Assembly: GCA_002816575.1 (NCBI GenBank)
Contig: MUCI01000003.1
Coordinates: forward strand, 1 to 36,060
Length of the DNA: 36,060 nt
Direction of reading: 5' to 3'
Origin: SAR202 cluster bacterium Casp-Chloro-G2
GTDB taxonomy: Bacteria; Chloroflexota; Dehalococcoidia; Lucifugimonadales; UBA3495
This document shows positions 17,219-25,732 of this stretch, piece by piece (position 1 is the stretch's first letter; each line of letters opens with the position of its first letter). The position numbers and the translations under genes were made by a program. The notes beneath the pieces are model-generated. The model did no database searches. It was not told the DNA's origin and saw nothing but the letters and a program-made list of their open reading frames with translations.

Positions 17219-18750
17219 TATCTGTTGATTACCCCATTAAGAACGTCAACCATGGGGGCCAGTCCCGAATCGAAGACGTCGGTCAAGAGCGACGGCCAGA
17301 TGCCGATGCCGATGATGGTCACCACCATCAACGCCAGCGGCGCCGCCTCCACCAGGGAGGCATCGGTCAGGTCGGCGAATCGCTCCCGCCGCACGCCAAA
17401 GAAGGTCCGTTCCATCATCCAGAGGATGTAACCGGCGGCCAGCACGATGCCCAGCACCGCCAGCGCCGTGGGCCAGTCGTAGGCTTGGTAAGCGCCCAGG
17501 AAGACCAGCAACTCAGATACGAAACCGCTCAGCCCTGGCAGACCCAGCGAGGCCAACCCAGCTATCAGCATGGCCACCGCCACCACCGGCATCCGCCCGG
17601 CCAGCCCGCCAAGGTCCGGTATGTATCGCGTGTGGGTCTTCTCATAGACCAGGCCTACCGCCAGGAACAGCAGCCCGGTGATGGTGCCGTGGGTGAACAA
17701 CTGCATGGCGGCGCCGCTCAGTCCGGTTACGGTCAGCGCGCCTTGGGATATCCCCACCGAGCCGATGCCCACCAGCACCAGGCCCATGTGGCTGACGCTG
17801 GAGTAGGCAATCAATCGTTTCAGGTCGGTCTGCCGCATGGTGATCACGGCGCCGTACAGCACGCTAACCACGCCCAAAGCCACCAACACCCAGGCGAACC
17901 GGTCGGTCTGGGTGGGGAACATGCCCACGTTGATGCGGAGCAGGCCGTAGCCGCCCATCTTTAGCAGCACGCCCGCCAGCATGACACTGGCCGCGGTGGG
18001 CGCGTCGGTGTGGGCATCGGGCAGCCAGGTGTGCACCGGCCAGGTGGGCAGCTTGATGGCGAACCCGGCGAAGAACAGCCAGAACAACCCCGGCAGGGGT
18101 ATCAGCAGCCCGGCGGAGGTCAATATCGTGGCTTTGGTCGAAAGCTCCACCATATTGAACGTGCCCACGCCAGGAGTCAGGTAGACGGCGACGATGGCCA
18201 CCAACATGAAGGCGCTGCCCAGGATGGTGAAGATCAGGAATTTCATGGCCGAGTATTCTTTGCGCCCACTGCCCCAAACCGAGATCAACATGAACATGGG
18301 GACTAGCTCCAATTCCCAGAACAGGAAGAAGAGCAGAAGGTCCATGGCGGTGAATACACCCATCACCGCGGTTTGCAGCACCAGCAGCCAAACGAAAAAC
18401 TCTTTGACCCGCAGGCCGACATGCCAGGACGCCAGGATGGCGCACATCCCCAGCAGCCCGGTCAGCGCGACCAGAGGCGCGCTGAGGCCATCGACGGTCA
18501 GCAGGAATGCGGCATTCAGACCGCTGTCCGGTATCCAGGCGAATCGGTCGACGAACTGGAAACGGTCCGCTCCCGCGCTCCGGTCGAAGAGGGCGAATAC
18601 GGCCAGCGACAACACCAGGTCGGCCAGACCGATCAAGACCGCGAAGTTCCGCACGTTCTTGTCGCCCTTGACCAGCAACAGCAATACCAATGCGCCCGCC
18701 GCAGGCAGGAACACCGTCGCCGTTAATAGTCCGTTGTATCCTTCGACCAT
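17218..18750 (-). CDS. nuoM: NADH-quinone oxidoreductase subunit M
   Basis: A 510-residue antiporter-like subunit of the complex I membrane arm. It shows LLFFLFWELELVPMFMLISV with the conserved helix-5 glutamate, FAIKLPTWPVHTWLPDAHTD with the conserved lysine and TWLPDAH loop, and AYSSVSHMGLVLVGIG in the discontinuous helix region. These are standard for NuoM and distinguish it from NuoL and NuoN. It starts 12 bases after nuoL and overlaps nuoN by one base. Confidence 0.95.
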   Translation of the reverse strand: MVEGYNGLLTATVFLPAAGALVLLLLVKGDKNVRNFAVLIGLADLVLSLAVFALFDRSAGADRFQFVDRFAWIPDSGLNAAFLLTVDGLSAPLVALTGLLGMCAILASWHVGLRVKEFFVWLLVLQTAVMGVFTAMDLLLFFLFWELELVPMFMLISVWGSGRKEYSAMKFLIFTILGSAFMLVAIVAVYLTPGVGTFNMVELSTKATILTSAGLLIPLPGLFWLFFAGFAIKLPTWPVHTWLPDAHTDAPTAASVMLAGVLLKMGGYGLLRINVGMFPTQTDRFAWVLVALGVVSVLYGAVITMRQTDLKRLIAYSSVSHMGLVLVGIGSVGISQGALTVTGLSGAAMQLFTHGTITGLLFLAVGLVYEKTHTRYIPDLGGLAGRMPVVAVAMLIAGLASLGLPGLSGFVSELLVFLGAYQAYDWPTALAVLGIVLAAGYILWMMERTFFGVRRERFADLTDASLVEAAPLALMVVTIIGIGIWPSLLTDVFDSGLAPMVDVLNGVINR

Positions 18751-18762
18751 TAAGTTAAATCC

Positions 18763-20805
18763 CTATGCCAGCAGCAGGGCCAAGATGATGGCCAAGATAC
18801 CGAACGTTATGCCCGTGGCGTAAGCCTGCACCTGCCCGGTCTGGAATTTGCCCAAGGCCGTGCCGATGTTCCGGAAGAACCAACCGATCAGGTCCACCGT
18901 GCCGTCCACCAGATTTCGGTCCACCCAGTCCAGTGTGCCGGCGATGATCCGGAAGAAGCTCTTCCGCACCGCCACGTCTTCGTAGAGGGTATCGATGTAA
19001 TACTTCTGTGCGGCCAGGGTATGCAACCGCCCTGCCTGCTCCAGCGGGTCAACCGCCTGGTCCCGGCGGCGCAGGTAGACGAACAGCGCCAGCCCGATGC
19101 CCGAGAGGGCCGCGGCGGTGGATACGGCGGCCATGGGCCAACTGAACTCCAACGTTGCCACATGACCGGCCTGACCCAACGCCTTGCCCAGCCCGTCGCC
19201 CAGGAACCCGGTGATCCAGTGCTTGGGTATGCCGATCTCTTCGTCCCACTGAGGGTTGCCCAGGTAGCCCAGGACCACCGCCGCGATTCCCAGCACGGCC
19301 ATGGGCAGCACCATGCTGAAGGGCGACTCGCCCAGATGCACGCCACCGTGGGCGTCGTGGCTGGCCCCCGCGGGAGCCGTCTCGCCCTTATCTTCAAGCT
19401 CTTTTTCGATACCGCCCCGGAACTCGCCGTGGAAGGTCATGATGATCATCCGGATGGTGTAGAACGCCGTCGCCACCACACCGGCGATCAGCGCCGCGAA
19501 AGTGATCTTATTAACCCAGGTGTCTACCAGTCCCGTGCCGTCCCAGGCGCCAAGCAGGATCTCGTCCTTACTCCAGAACCCGGCCAGGGGAATGATGCCC
19601 ACCAGGCTCAACCCCGCCACCAAGACCAGCACGTAGGTTACCGGCATGTGCTTTCGCAGTCCGCCCATGTAGCGCATGTCGAAGGTGCCCGTGGCGTGGT
19701 TAACGCTGCCGGCGCCCATGAATAGCAGCGCCTTGAACGCGGCGTGGGTCACCAGGTGGAAGATGGCCGGGGCGTACAGCCCCAGGCCCAACGCCGCCAT
19801 CATGTAGCCCAATTGACTGATCGTCGAGTAAGCCATGACCCGCTTGATATCGTTCATCACCAGGCCCATGGACGCGGCAAAGATGGCGGTGAATGCGCCG
19901 ACCAGGGCCACCACCGTCATCGCATCGATCGAATGTTGAAAGACCGGGAAGAACCGCGCCACCAGGAACACGCCGGCCGCGACCATGGTTGCCGCGTGAA
20001 TCAGGGCGCTGACCGGGGTCGGACCTTCCATCGCGTCGGGCAGCCAGGCGTGGAGCGGGAACTGTCCCGACTTGCCCACCGCGCCGGCGAAGATGCCCAG
20101 GGCCAGCCAGGTCAAGACCGCGCCGCCCAGCAACGCTCCGGCGGCTGCCTCGGGTTGGGCCGCCTGCCAGATGTCCGGGATGTGGAAGGCGTTCAGTCCC
20201 GCCGCTGCAAAGTTATCGGCCTGGGTGAACAGGTAAAGGATGGCGATCAAGAATCCCACGTCGCCGATGCGGGTGATGATGAAGGCCTTCTTGGCTGCGG
20301 CCGCCGCGGATGGCCGCTCGTGCCAGAACCCGATCAGCAGGTACGACGACACACCCACCAACTCCCAGAAGACGTAGAGCTGGATGATGTTGGAGGCCAG
20401 CACCAGCCCCAGCATGGCGGCGGTGAACAGGGACATGTAGGCGTAGTAGCGGGCGAAACTTGGGTCGCCCTTCATGTAGCCCAGAGAGTAGATCTGCACC
20501 AGCAGACTTACGGAGGTGACCACCACCAGCATGACAGCGGTGAGCGGGTCAACAAGCAATCCCATATCAATGGTCGCGCTTCCGACCTCCAGCCATTCCA
20601 ACGGCACGAATCGCAGGTCGTGGCCCTGGGCCACCGACCGCAGGGTCCAGATGGAGAAGCCCAATGCCGTGCCAAGCGCGGCAATGGTGGCGTAACCCGC
20701 GATCAGTGAATAGCGATTGAAGAACGGCCTGATCACCAATGCGATAAGCGCAAAGGAGCCCAAAGGCAGCAGGAAGATCGACCATATGACAGCTTGGCTA
20801 ACCAT
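18763..20805 (-). CDS. nuoL: NADH-quinone oxidoreductase subunit L
   Basis: A 680-residue subunit, the longest of the antiporter-like set and at the distal end of the membrane arm. SLGYMKGDPSFARYYAYMSL, FWELVGVSSYLLIGFW and FPLHAWLPDAMEGPTPVSAL identify it. The C-terminal 200 residues contain a hydrophilic linker followed by a last transmembrane segment, as expected for the lateral helix. The ATG at 20805 has no strong ribosome-binding site. About 100 bases holding a 13-base tandem repeat separate it from the small DUF2007 gene upstream. Confidence 0.95.
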   Translation of the reverse strand: MVSQAVIWSIFLLPLGSFALIALVIRPFFNRYSLIAGYATIAALGTALGFSIWTLRSVAQGHDLRFVPLEWLEVGSATIDMGLLVDPLTAVMLVVVTSVSLLVQIYSLGYMKGDPSFARYYAYMSLFTAAMLGLVLASNIIQLYVFWELVGVSSYLLIGFWHERPSAAAAAKKAFIITRIGDVGFLIAILYLFTQADNFAAAGLNAFHIPDIWQAAQPEAAAGALLGGAVLTWLALGIFAGAVGKSGQFPLHAWLPDAMEGPTPVSALIHAATMVAAGVFLVARFFPVFQHSIDAMTVVALVGAFTAIFAASMGLVMNDIKRVMAYSTISQLGYMMAALGLGLYAPAIFHLVTHAAFKALLFMGAGSVNHATGTFDMRYMGGLRKHMPVTYVLVLVAGLSLVGIIPLAGFWSKDEILLGAWDGTGLVDTWVNKITFAALIAGVVATAFYTIRMIIMTFHGEFRGGIEKELEDKGETAPAGASHDAHGGVHLGESPFSMVLPMAVLGIAAVVLGYLGNPQWDEEIGIPKHWITGFLGDGLGKALGQAGHVATLEFSWPMAAVSTAAALSGIGLALFVYLRRRDQAVDPLEQAGRLHTLAAQKYYIDTLYEDVAVRKSFFRIIAGTLDWVDRNLVDGTVDLIGWFFRNIGTALGKFQTGQVQAYATGITFGILAIILALLLA

Positions 20806-20884
20806 CTAAAGGTTACTCAGCAACTCCCCGGTGAAGTTTCCATCTCTTGAGCCATATCCGTTGATTGACATCTACAGATTCTAT

Positions 20885-20923
20885 CTATAACTTCCGGCTA
20901 TAACTTCCGGCTATAATTTCCGG
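20885..20923 (-). repeat. Three tandem 13-bp units over the end of the DUF2007 gene
   Basis: On the minus strand CCGGAAATTATAG (20911-20923) holds the last codons and TAG stop of the small gene. It is followed directly by two copies of CCGGAAGTTATAG (20898-20910 and 20885-20897). The downstream copies are identical to each other and differ from the coding one by a single base. Confidence 0.9.
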
Positions 20924-21105
20924 AGTATCTCTTCGGCGACGTGTTCCCGGCCCTTGGGCACGTAGATGTTGAACGGGACCTGCTCGGCCCAGTCCAAGAT
21001 GTCGCCCTCCGGCAGGATGCGCGCCGGCAGGCCCTCTCCTTCGAGGACCTCCTTCCACATCTCGGCCAGCATCAAGTTTGGCGCTTTTTTGAATTCAACC
21101 CACAT
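20911..21105 (-). CDS. Small DUF2007-like protein inside the nuo operon
   Basis: A 64-residue protein starting MWVEFKKAPNLMLAEMWKEV and continuing with a GEGLPARIL segment. This matches the short DUF2007 family (putative signal-transducing proteins, PII-like ferredoxin fold). It has no cysteines and no membrane segment. The gene lies between nuoK and nuoL in the same orientation, separated from each by a gap that contains triple 13-bp repeats. The position suggests co-expression with complex I. A role in assembly or regulation is a guess, and no complex I subunit of this type is known to me. Confidence 0.75.
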   Translation of the reverse strand: MWVEFKKAPNLMLAEMWKEVLEGEGLPARILPEGDILDWAEQVPFNIYVPKGREHVAEEILRKL

Positions 21106-21136
21106 ACGATTTCTCTTGAGGCTAATGCCTCGTTCC

Positions 21137-21175
21137 GTGCTTTAGTTCAGTGCTTTAGTTCAGTGCTTTAGCTCG
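21137..21175 (-). repeat. Three tandem 13-bp units over the end of nuoK
   Basis: On the minus strand CGAGCTAAAGCAC (21163-21175) holds the last sense codons of nuoK. Two copies of TGAACTAAAGCAC follow (21150-21162 and 21137-21149); the first of them begins with the TGA stop. The unit length equals that of the repeat at the other side of the DUF2007 gene, but the sequence is different. Confidence 0.9.
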
Positions 21176-21489
21176 GTGGCCTCGGTCAGGTCCACCGTTT
21201 CGTTGGTCCGGTACATGGCAAACACGATGCCCAAGCCAAGGGCAATCTCGGCGGCGGCCACCGTGATGATGAACACGGCGAAAACCTGCCCGGTGAGCAC
21301 GGAGCTTATGTCGTCATGCAGCGCCGCCGGAGCCAGGTATTTGGAGATGGCCACCAGCGTTACGTTGACCCCGTTGAACATCAGCTCGATAGACATCAGC
21401 ACCGCCAGCACGTTACGCCGCGCCAGAGAGCCGTAGAGCCCGATGCAGAACAATATCGCCGAGACGATCAGAAAGGCTTCAAACGACAT
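21160..21489 (-). CDS. nuoK: NADH-quinone oxidoreductase subunit K
   Basis: A 109-residue three-helix membrane subunit. The conserved helix-2 glutamate is seen in LMSIELMFNGVNV and the second in VAAAEIALGLGIV, both on the proton path. Length and motifs are normal for NuoK. It starts 6 bases after nuoJ. Its 3' end has been tandemly copied downstream. Confidence 0.95.
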   Translation of the reverse strand: MSFEAFLIVSAILFCIGLYGSLARRNVLAVLMSIELMFNGVNVTLVAISKYLAPAALHDDISSVLTGQVFAVFIITVAAAEIALGLGIVFAMYRTNETVDLTEATELKH

Positions 21490-21495
21490 CTACCG

Positions 21496-22089
21496 CTAGC
21501 CCCTCCTCGATCCCGGACTGGGCCGCACCAGCGCCAGCGCGCCGATCAGCGCCGCCAGCAGCAGCACCGAAACGGCCTCGAAGGGCAGCACGAAATCGCC
21601 GATCAGCAGGTCGGCCAACCCAGCTTTTTGCACCTCTGGCTGGTCTTCAACGGCCACGCCCGACTCGGTCAGCAAGTCGCCGGTCAAAGTTGTCACCGCG
21701 CCGGTCTGCACCAGGTCCACCCGCTCCTGCTGCTCGGCGGGCAGGAAGTTCCACTCGGTATCCACCGCTACGGTGACAAGGGTGGCCAGCAGCAACGTGG
21801 CGAAAACAACCGCCGGGATCTGTAGCCGGTTCGGCAGGTTGCCATGTTTGACGTCGCGGGTCAGCATGACGGCGAAGATGATCAGGATGGCGATGGCGCC
21901 CACGTAGATCAGCACCTGGACCACCGCCAGGAACTCGGCGCTGAGCAGGATGAAGAACCCGGCCACGGCGACGAAAACCACCGCCAGCAGCAGGGCGGCG
22001 CGGAACAGGTCCGGCACCAGCACCACGCCCAAGGCGGCGCCCACGGCCATCACGGACAATATCCAGAAGACTATGTCCTGGAACAGCAT
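21496..22089 (-). CDS. nuoJ: NADH-quinone oxidoreductase subunit J
   Basis: A 197-residue membrane subunit with five hydrophobic segments. QVLIYVGAIAILIIFAVML is the diagnostic third helix, whose flexible pi-bulge is thought to couple quinone chemistry to proton pumping. A hydrophilic stretch of about 50 residues lies between helices 4 and 5. The ATG abuts the nuoI stop. Confidence 0.93.
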   Translation of the reverse strand: MLFQDIVFWILSVMAVGAALGVVLVPDLFRAALLLAVVFVAVAGFFILLSAEFLAVVQVLIYVGAIAILIIFAVMLTRDVKHGNLPNRLQIPAVVFATLLLATLVTVAVDTEWNFLPAEQQERVDLVQTGAVTTLTGDLLTESGVAVEDQPEVQKAGLADLLIGDFVLPFEAVSVLLLAALIGALALVRPSPGSRRG

Positions 22090-22755
22090 CTACTCGGCGT
22101 CCCCTGCGGGAGCCGGCCCGTCGGTTGCCTTCGGCTCGGGCACGCTGTCTTCCACGAATGACGAGTCCACCCGCGGCCCGTCGGCCAGCAGGTCTGATGG
22201 CACGGGCCGGGCGATCTTCATGCCGGCCTTCTCCCTCTCGTGCCACTGCCAAGACTCGCGGCCAACCTCCTGCCAATCCAGCGGACGGCCTCCCTGGGGG
22301 TCGTAGCCGGCGTCCTCAAGTTGGGGCCGGAAGAATGCGCTGGGGCGTTTGTCGGCGTTGCGCAGTTGGTCGATGTCGATGACCATCCCCTTCCGGGAAT
22401 ATTGGCCCTGCTCGAAACCGCTGCCCATGAACAGCGCGTCATAAGGACAGGCCTCCACGCACAACCCGCAGAACATACAGCGTTCTATCGAGATGTCGAA
22501 CAGCTCCAACTTGTACTTGTCGCCCTGGGCCGGAGCGGTCTCGCTGGGCGTGGTGACGATCTTGATGATGCCCAGCGGGCAGTACTTGGCGCACGACGCG
22601 CACCCGGTGCAGCGCTCCTCGTACCAGACGAACTCCTCGCCCCGGAACCGGGGGTGCTGTTTCAGCCGTTCTTCGGGATACTGGACGGTGAACGGTTTCT
22701 TGGTCAGGTTCTTGAGTGTTACCAACAGGCCCTTCGCCATGGCGATGCCGTACAT
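22090..22755 (-). CDS. nuoI: NADH-quinone oxidoreductase subunit I (two 4Fe-4S clusters)
   Basis: It relays electrons along the peripheral arm towards NuoB. I place the start at the ATG at 22755, nine bases after GGAGG and one base after the nuoH stop; a TTG at 22764 sits too close to the ribosome-binding site. Two ferredoxin motifs are intact: Cys49, 52, 55, 59 (CTGCASCAKYCP) and Cys93, 96, 99, 103 (CMFCGLCVEACP). At 221 residues it is longer than the usual 160-180, with a Pro/Glu-rich C-terminal tail of unknown use. Confidence 0.93.
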   Translation of the reverse strand: MYGIAMAKGLLVTLKNLTKKPFTVQYPEERLKQHPRFRGEEFVWYEERCTGCASCAKYCPLGIIKIVTTPSETAPAQGDKYKLELFDISIERCMFCGLCVEACPYDALFMGSGFEQGQYSRKGMVIDIDQLRNADKRPSAFFRPQLEDAGYDPQGGRPLDWQEVGRESWQWHEREKAGMKIARPVPSDLLADGPRVDSSFVEDSVPEPKATDGPAPAGDAE

Positions 22756-22756
22756 A

Positions 22757-23968
22757 TCAACCAACCTCCGGAGAGGACAGACTAGCCGCGGTGAGGGATT
22801 TCGCCGGGCGGACCTTATCTTGGATCAGGGTCCCAAAGGTCAGCAGGCAGGCGAAGGCGACGCCAAAGTTTATGCCGGCCATGAGCCACAGATCGTTGGT
22901 GGTCAGCATCCCGGCGTCGTTACGCAGGAAGTAGACCTCGAGCGCGGTGGCAAACAGGTTGATGATGCTGAGAGGCAGCAGGAACTTCCAGGCGAAGGCC
23001 AAGAGCTGGTCGATGCGCAGCCGAGGGAACGTGGCCCGGACCCAACTGAAGATGAAGGCCAATACCCCGATCTTCAGCAGGAACCAAGCCCAGCCCAGGT
23101 AGTCGGAGAATGGGCCGGACCAGCCGCTCAGGAACAAAGTGACCATCACGGCCGAGGAAGTCAGGACCGCGCCAAACTCGGTGGCCTGGATCAGGGCGAA
23201 TTTAACCCCGCTGTATTCGATGTGGTAACCGGCGATGATCTCCGACTCGGCCTCGGCCAGGTCGAAGGGCGTGCGGTTCAGTTCCGCCGATGTACCGGCC
23301 AGAAACACGAAGAATGCCATGGGCTGCACCAACAGGAAGGGCACAGTCTGGGCGGAGACGATATCATCCAGCGCCATGGACCCGGCCACCAGCACCACGC
23401 CTAGCAGCGACATCACCACCGGCACTTCGTAGCTGATCAGCACTGCCACGCCCCGGGACGCGCCGAACAGGGCGTAGCGGTTGTCGGAAGCCCAACCGGC
23501 CATGAAGATGGCGATGGACGTGATGGAGGTTACGGCCAGGACGTACAGCACTCCCACGTTCAGGTTGGCCAGGGCCGTGTCCTTGGCGAACGGCACCACG
23601 GCCATCATCAGCACCACCGGGGCCATCATGGCCACCGGCACGATGGTGAAGACGATGCGGTCGGCGCCTCTTGGGACCAGGTCTTCTTTGAACAGCAACT
23701 TGAACAGGTCCGCCATGGGCTGGAGGGCGCCGAATGGTCCCCAGCGATTGGGTCCCACCCGGTTTTGGAACCGGCCGATGAGCCGCCGCTCCAACCACGA
23801 GAAACCGCCAGCGCCCAGCAGAACGCCGTTCACCAGCAGCAGCATGATCGCGATGCCGGCAACGGCATAGGACAGCCCACAGGGCAGCAACTGGCCAACC
23901 CACTCGTATATCACCCGGAACAAGAGGGTATCGTGCAGTATGTTGTCTGGGGCTAAAACGCAGTCCAT
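22757..23968 (-). CDS. nuoH: NADH-quinone oxidoreductase subunit H
   Basis: A 403-residue membrane subunit that forms part of the quinone chamber. Recognised by ERRLIGRFQNRVGPNRWGPF, PMADLFKLLFKED, FDLAEAESEIIAGYHIEYSG (loop with the conserved acidic residues) and RATFPRLRIDQLLAFAWKFL. It starts 67 bases after nuoD and ends one base before nuoI. Full length for the family. Confidence 0.95.
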   Translation of the reverse strand: MDCVLAPDNILHDTLLFRVIYEWVGQLLPCGLSYAVAGIAIMLLLVNGVLLGAGGFSWLERRLIGRFQNRVGPNRWGPFGALQPMADLFKLLFKEDLVPRGADRIVFTIVPVAMMAPVVLMMAVVPFAKDTALANLNVGVLYVLAVTSITSIAIFMAGWASDNRYALFGASRGVAVLISYEVPVVMSLLGVVLVAGSMALDDIVSAQTVPFLLVQPMAFFVFLAGTSAELNRTPFDLAEAESEIIAGYHIEYSGVKFALIQATEFGAVLTSSAVMVTLFLSGWSGPFSDYLGWAWFLLKIGVLAFIFSWVRATFPRLRIDQLLAFAWKFLLPLSIINLFATALEVYFLRNDAGMLTTNDLWLMAGINFGVAFACLLTFGTLIQDKVRPAKSLTAASLSSPEVG

Positions 23969-24035
23969 CAGACCACTTCATCCATCAGAAAGAAAAGGTT
24001 ACGCAGCGTGAAGGCGGGTAGAACGTGAACGCGGT

Positions 24036-25142
24036 TCATCGGTCGACTTCGCCCAGGTTGATGTCGAGACTGCCCAGGGTCACGATCATGTCCGCCAATC
24101 GCCAGCCCACCAGCAGATGTTCAATGACCGTCAGATTCATCAGCGAAGGGGAGCGTATCTTGCACCGGTAGGGACTGATCCCGCCGTCCGACACAAGATA
24201 GAAGCCCAGCTCTCCCTTGGACGCCTCCACGCGCCCGTAGGCCTCGGCCCCAGGCTCGGGCCGAAGAACCAAGGGGACGTCCGCACGGGTTGGTCCCGGC
24301 TCGATCTGCTGGATGCACTGCCGCACTATGCGGATGCTTTGGTGAATCTCTTGAATGCGCACCCAGAAGCGGTCGTAGTTGTCGCCTCCGGTGGCCACCG
24401 GCACGTCGAACTCCATCCGGTCGTAGGCGTCGTAGGGGGCCATTTTGCGCCAGTCCCAACCCAACCCGCTCGCCCGGAGCGTGGGCCCGCTGACCGAACC
24501 GTTTATCGCCACATCCAGCGGCAGCAGGCTAACCCCGCGCGTCCGGACCATCACGATCTCGTTCTCCAGCACCAGTTGTTCCAGCTCCTGGAACTCGGAA
24601 TGGAAGTCGGCTAGGAACTGGTCCAGGGCCGGCCAGAAGTCTTCCGGGGCGTCGAAGAACACTCCGCCGGGCCGCGAGTAGCTCAGGGTGATACGCGCTC
24701 CGCAGAGCATCTCAAACAGGTCCAGTATCTTCTCCCGCGACCGGAAGGCGTACATCAGGGGCGTGCCCAGGGTGCCCAGGTCTTGCAGGAAGAAGCCGAT
24801 GCCCATCAGGTGGCTGGCCACCCGCTGCAGTTCGGCGGTCAGGGTCCTCAGATACTTGGCCCGCTGCGGCACTTCCAAGCCCATCAGTTGTTCAACCGCC
24901 AGGCAATAGGCCTGATTGTTGATCATGGACGAGACGTAGTCCAGCCGGTCGGTTAGGGTGACGATCTGAGTGTAATTGCGTTCTTCGGCCAGCTTCTCGG
25001 TGCCCCGGTGCAGGTACCCGAAGATGGGCTCAACCTCGATGATCTCCTCGCCGTCAAAGGTAACGCGCAGCCGGAACACCCCGTGGGTGCTGGGGTGCTG
25101 GGGTCCGATATTTACCGTCATTGGCTCGGTTCGGATTGACAT
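24036..25142 (-). CDS. nuoD: NADH-quinone oxidoreductase subunit D
   Basis: A 368-residue 49-kDa-type subunit that lines the quinone site. It carries NIGPQHPSTHGVFRL with the key histidine, GYLHRGTEKLAE, DRLDYVSSM, and ends in the conserved SLDINLGEVDR. It is separate from nuoC, whereas some lineages fuse the two. An ATG at 25142 and another seven codons later (25121) are both possible, and neither has a clear Shine-Dalgarno. A 140-base gap with a palindromic repeat separates it from nuoC. Confidence 0.95.
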   Translation of the reverse strand: MSIRTEPMTVNIGPQHPSTHGVFRLRVTFDGEEIIEVEPIFGYLHRGTEKLAEERNYTQIVTLTDRLDYVSSMINNQAYCLAVEQLMGLEVPQRAKYLRTLTAELQRVASHLMGIGFFLQDLGTLGTPLMYAFRSREKILDLFEMLCGARITLSYSRPGGVFFDAPEDFWPALDQFLADFHSEFQELEQLVLENEIVMVRTRGVSLLPLDVAINGSVSGPTLRASGLGWDWRKMAPYDAYDRMEFDVPVATGGDNYDRFWVRIQEIHQSIRIVRQCIQQIEPGPTRADVPLVLRPEPGAEAYGRVEASKGELGFYLVSDGGISPYRCKIRSPSLMNLTVIEHLLVGWRLADMIVTLGSLDINLGEVDR

Positions 25143-25201
25143 GGGCTACGCCTGGCCTCGAGATTGGGAGGCTACCGACAACCAAGGTACGCAGAGATAC
25201 G

Positions 25202-25248
25202 GAAATCCCCCGTCGACCCCCATTTTACAAAGGGAGGTTGGGTGAATC
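25202..25248. repeat. Palindromic repeat in the nuoC-nuoD gap
   Basis: The stretch GAAATCCCCC (25202-25211) continues into CCCCCATTTTACAAAGGG, whose arms CCC-TTT and AAA-GGG pair around TAC. It resembles the widely scattered AAATCCCCC...AAAGGGGG type of bacterial intergenic palindrome. A related segment lies inside rdgB at 28725-28762. Copies elsewhere in the genome cannot be tested here. Confidence 0.5.
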
Positions 25249-25282
25249 TCCCCAGGCCGAGCCAACGCGGCGAAATCAGGCA

Positions 25283-25732
25283 CTACAGGTAGTCCTTTCG
25301 CAGCGGGTGGCCGTCAAAACCTTCCCACAACATTATCCGTTTCAGGTTGGGGTGCCCTTCGAAGCGGATACCCATCAGGTCCCAGATCTCCCGCTCCTGG
25401 AAATCGGCCCCCCGCCACAGGTGGTAGACCGTTGGCAATGCCAACTCATAGCGGCCGTCCAGCCGGGTTTTCATGAGAGCGGTGTGGCGTTTGCTGAACG
25501 AGGTAAGGTGGTAGACAACGTCGAAATGGCTGATGTAATCAACCGCCGATATGGAGCTCAGGAAATTGAAATCCAGTCCGGCGTCCGATCTCAGGAAAGC
25601 GGCGACATCGGCGATTTTCGGAGCGTTGACCCAAAGCGCGCCGTCATCCGGTCTATCCGGGGCAAGCGACTCAGGTAGTGCGCCGCCGACCTTCTCAGCC
25701 AGTTCAACCACGCCAAGCTGTTGAACGGCCAT
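25283..25732 (-). CDS. nuoC: NADH-quinone oxidoreductase subunit C
   Basis: A 149-residue 30-kDa-type subunit of the peripheral arm. The signature WRGADFQEREIWDLMGIRFE is followed by GHPNLKRIMLWEGFDGHPLR and KDYL, the standard C-terminal block. The N-terminal half is divergent, as usual. Its ATG abuts the nuoB stop. Confidence 0.94.
   Translation of the reverse strand: MAVQQLGVVELAEKVGGALPESLAPDRPDDGALWVNAPKIADVAAFLRSDAGLDFNFLSSISAVDYISHFDVVYHLTSFSKRHTALMKTRLDGRYELALPTVYHLWRGADFQEREIWDLMGIRFEGHPNLKRIMLWEGFDGHPLRKDYL

Noticed and set aside
19744-20709. Long plus-strand frames opposite nuoL, nuoM and nuoN
   Set aside because: They lie antisense to conserved complex I genes and encode His/Gln/Arg-rich sequence without motifs.
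25060-25110. Short repeat GTGCTGGG within nuoD
   Set aside because: It is the codons of the conserved GPQHPSTHG motif and is explained by coding sequence.
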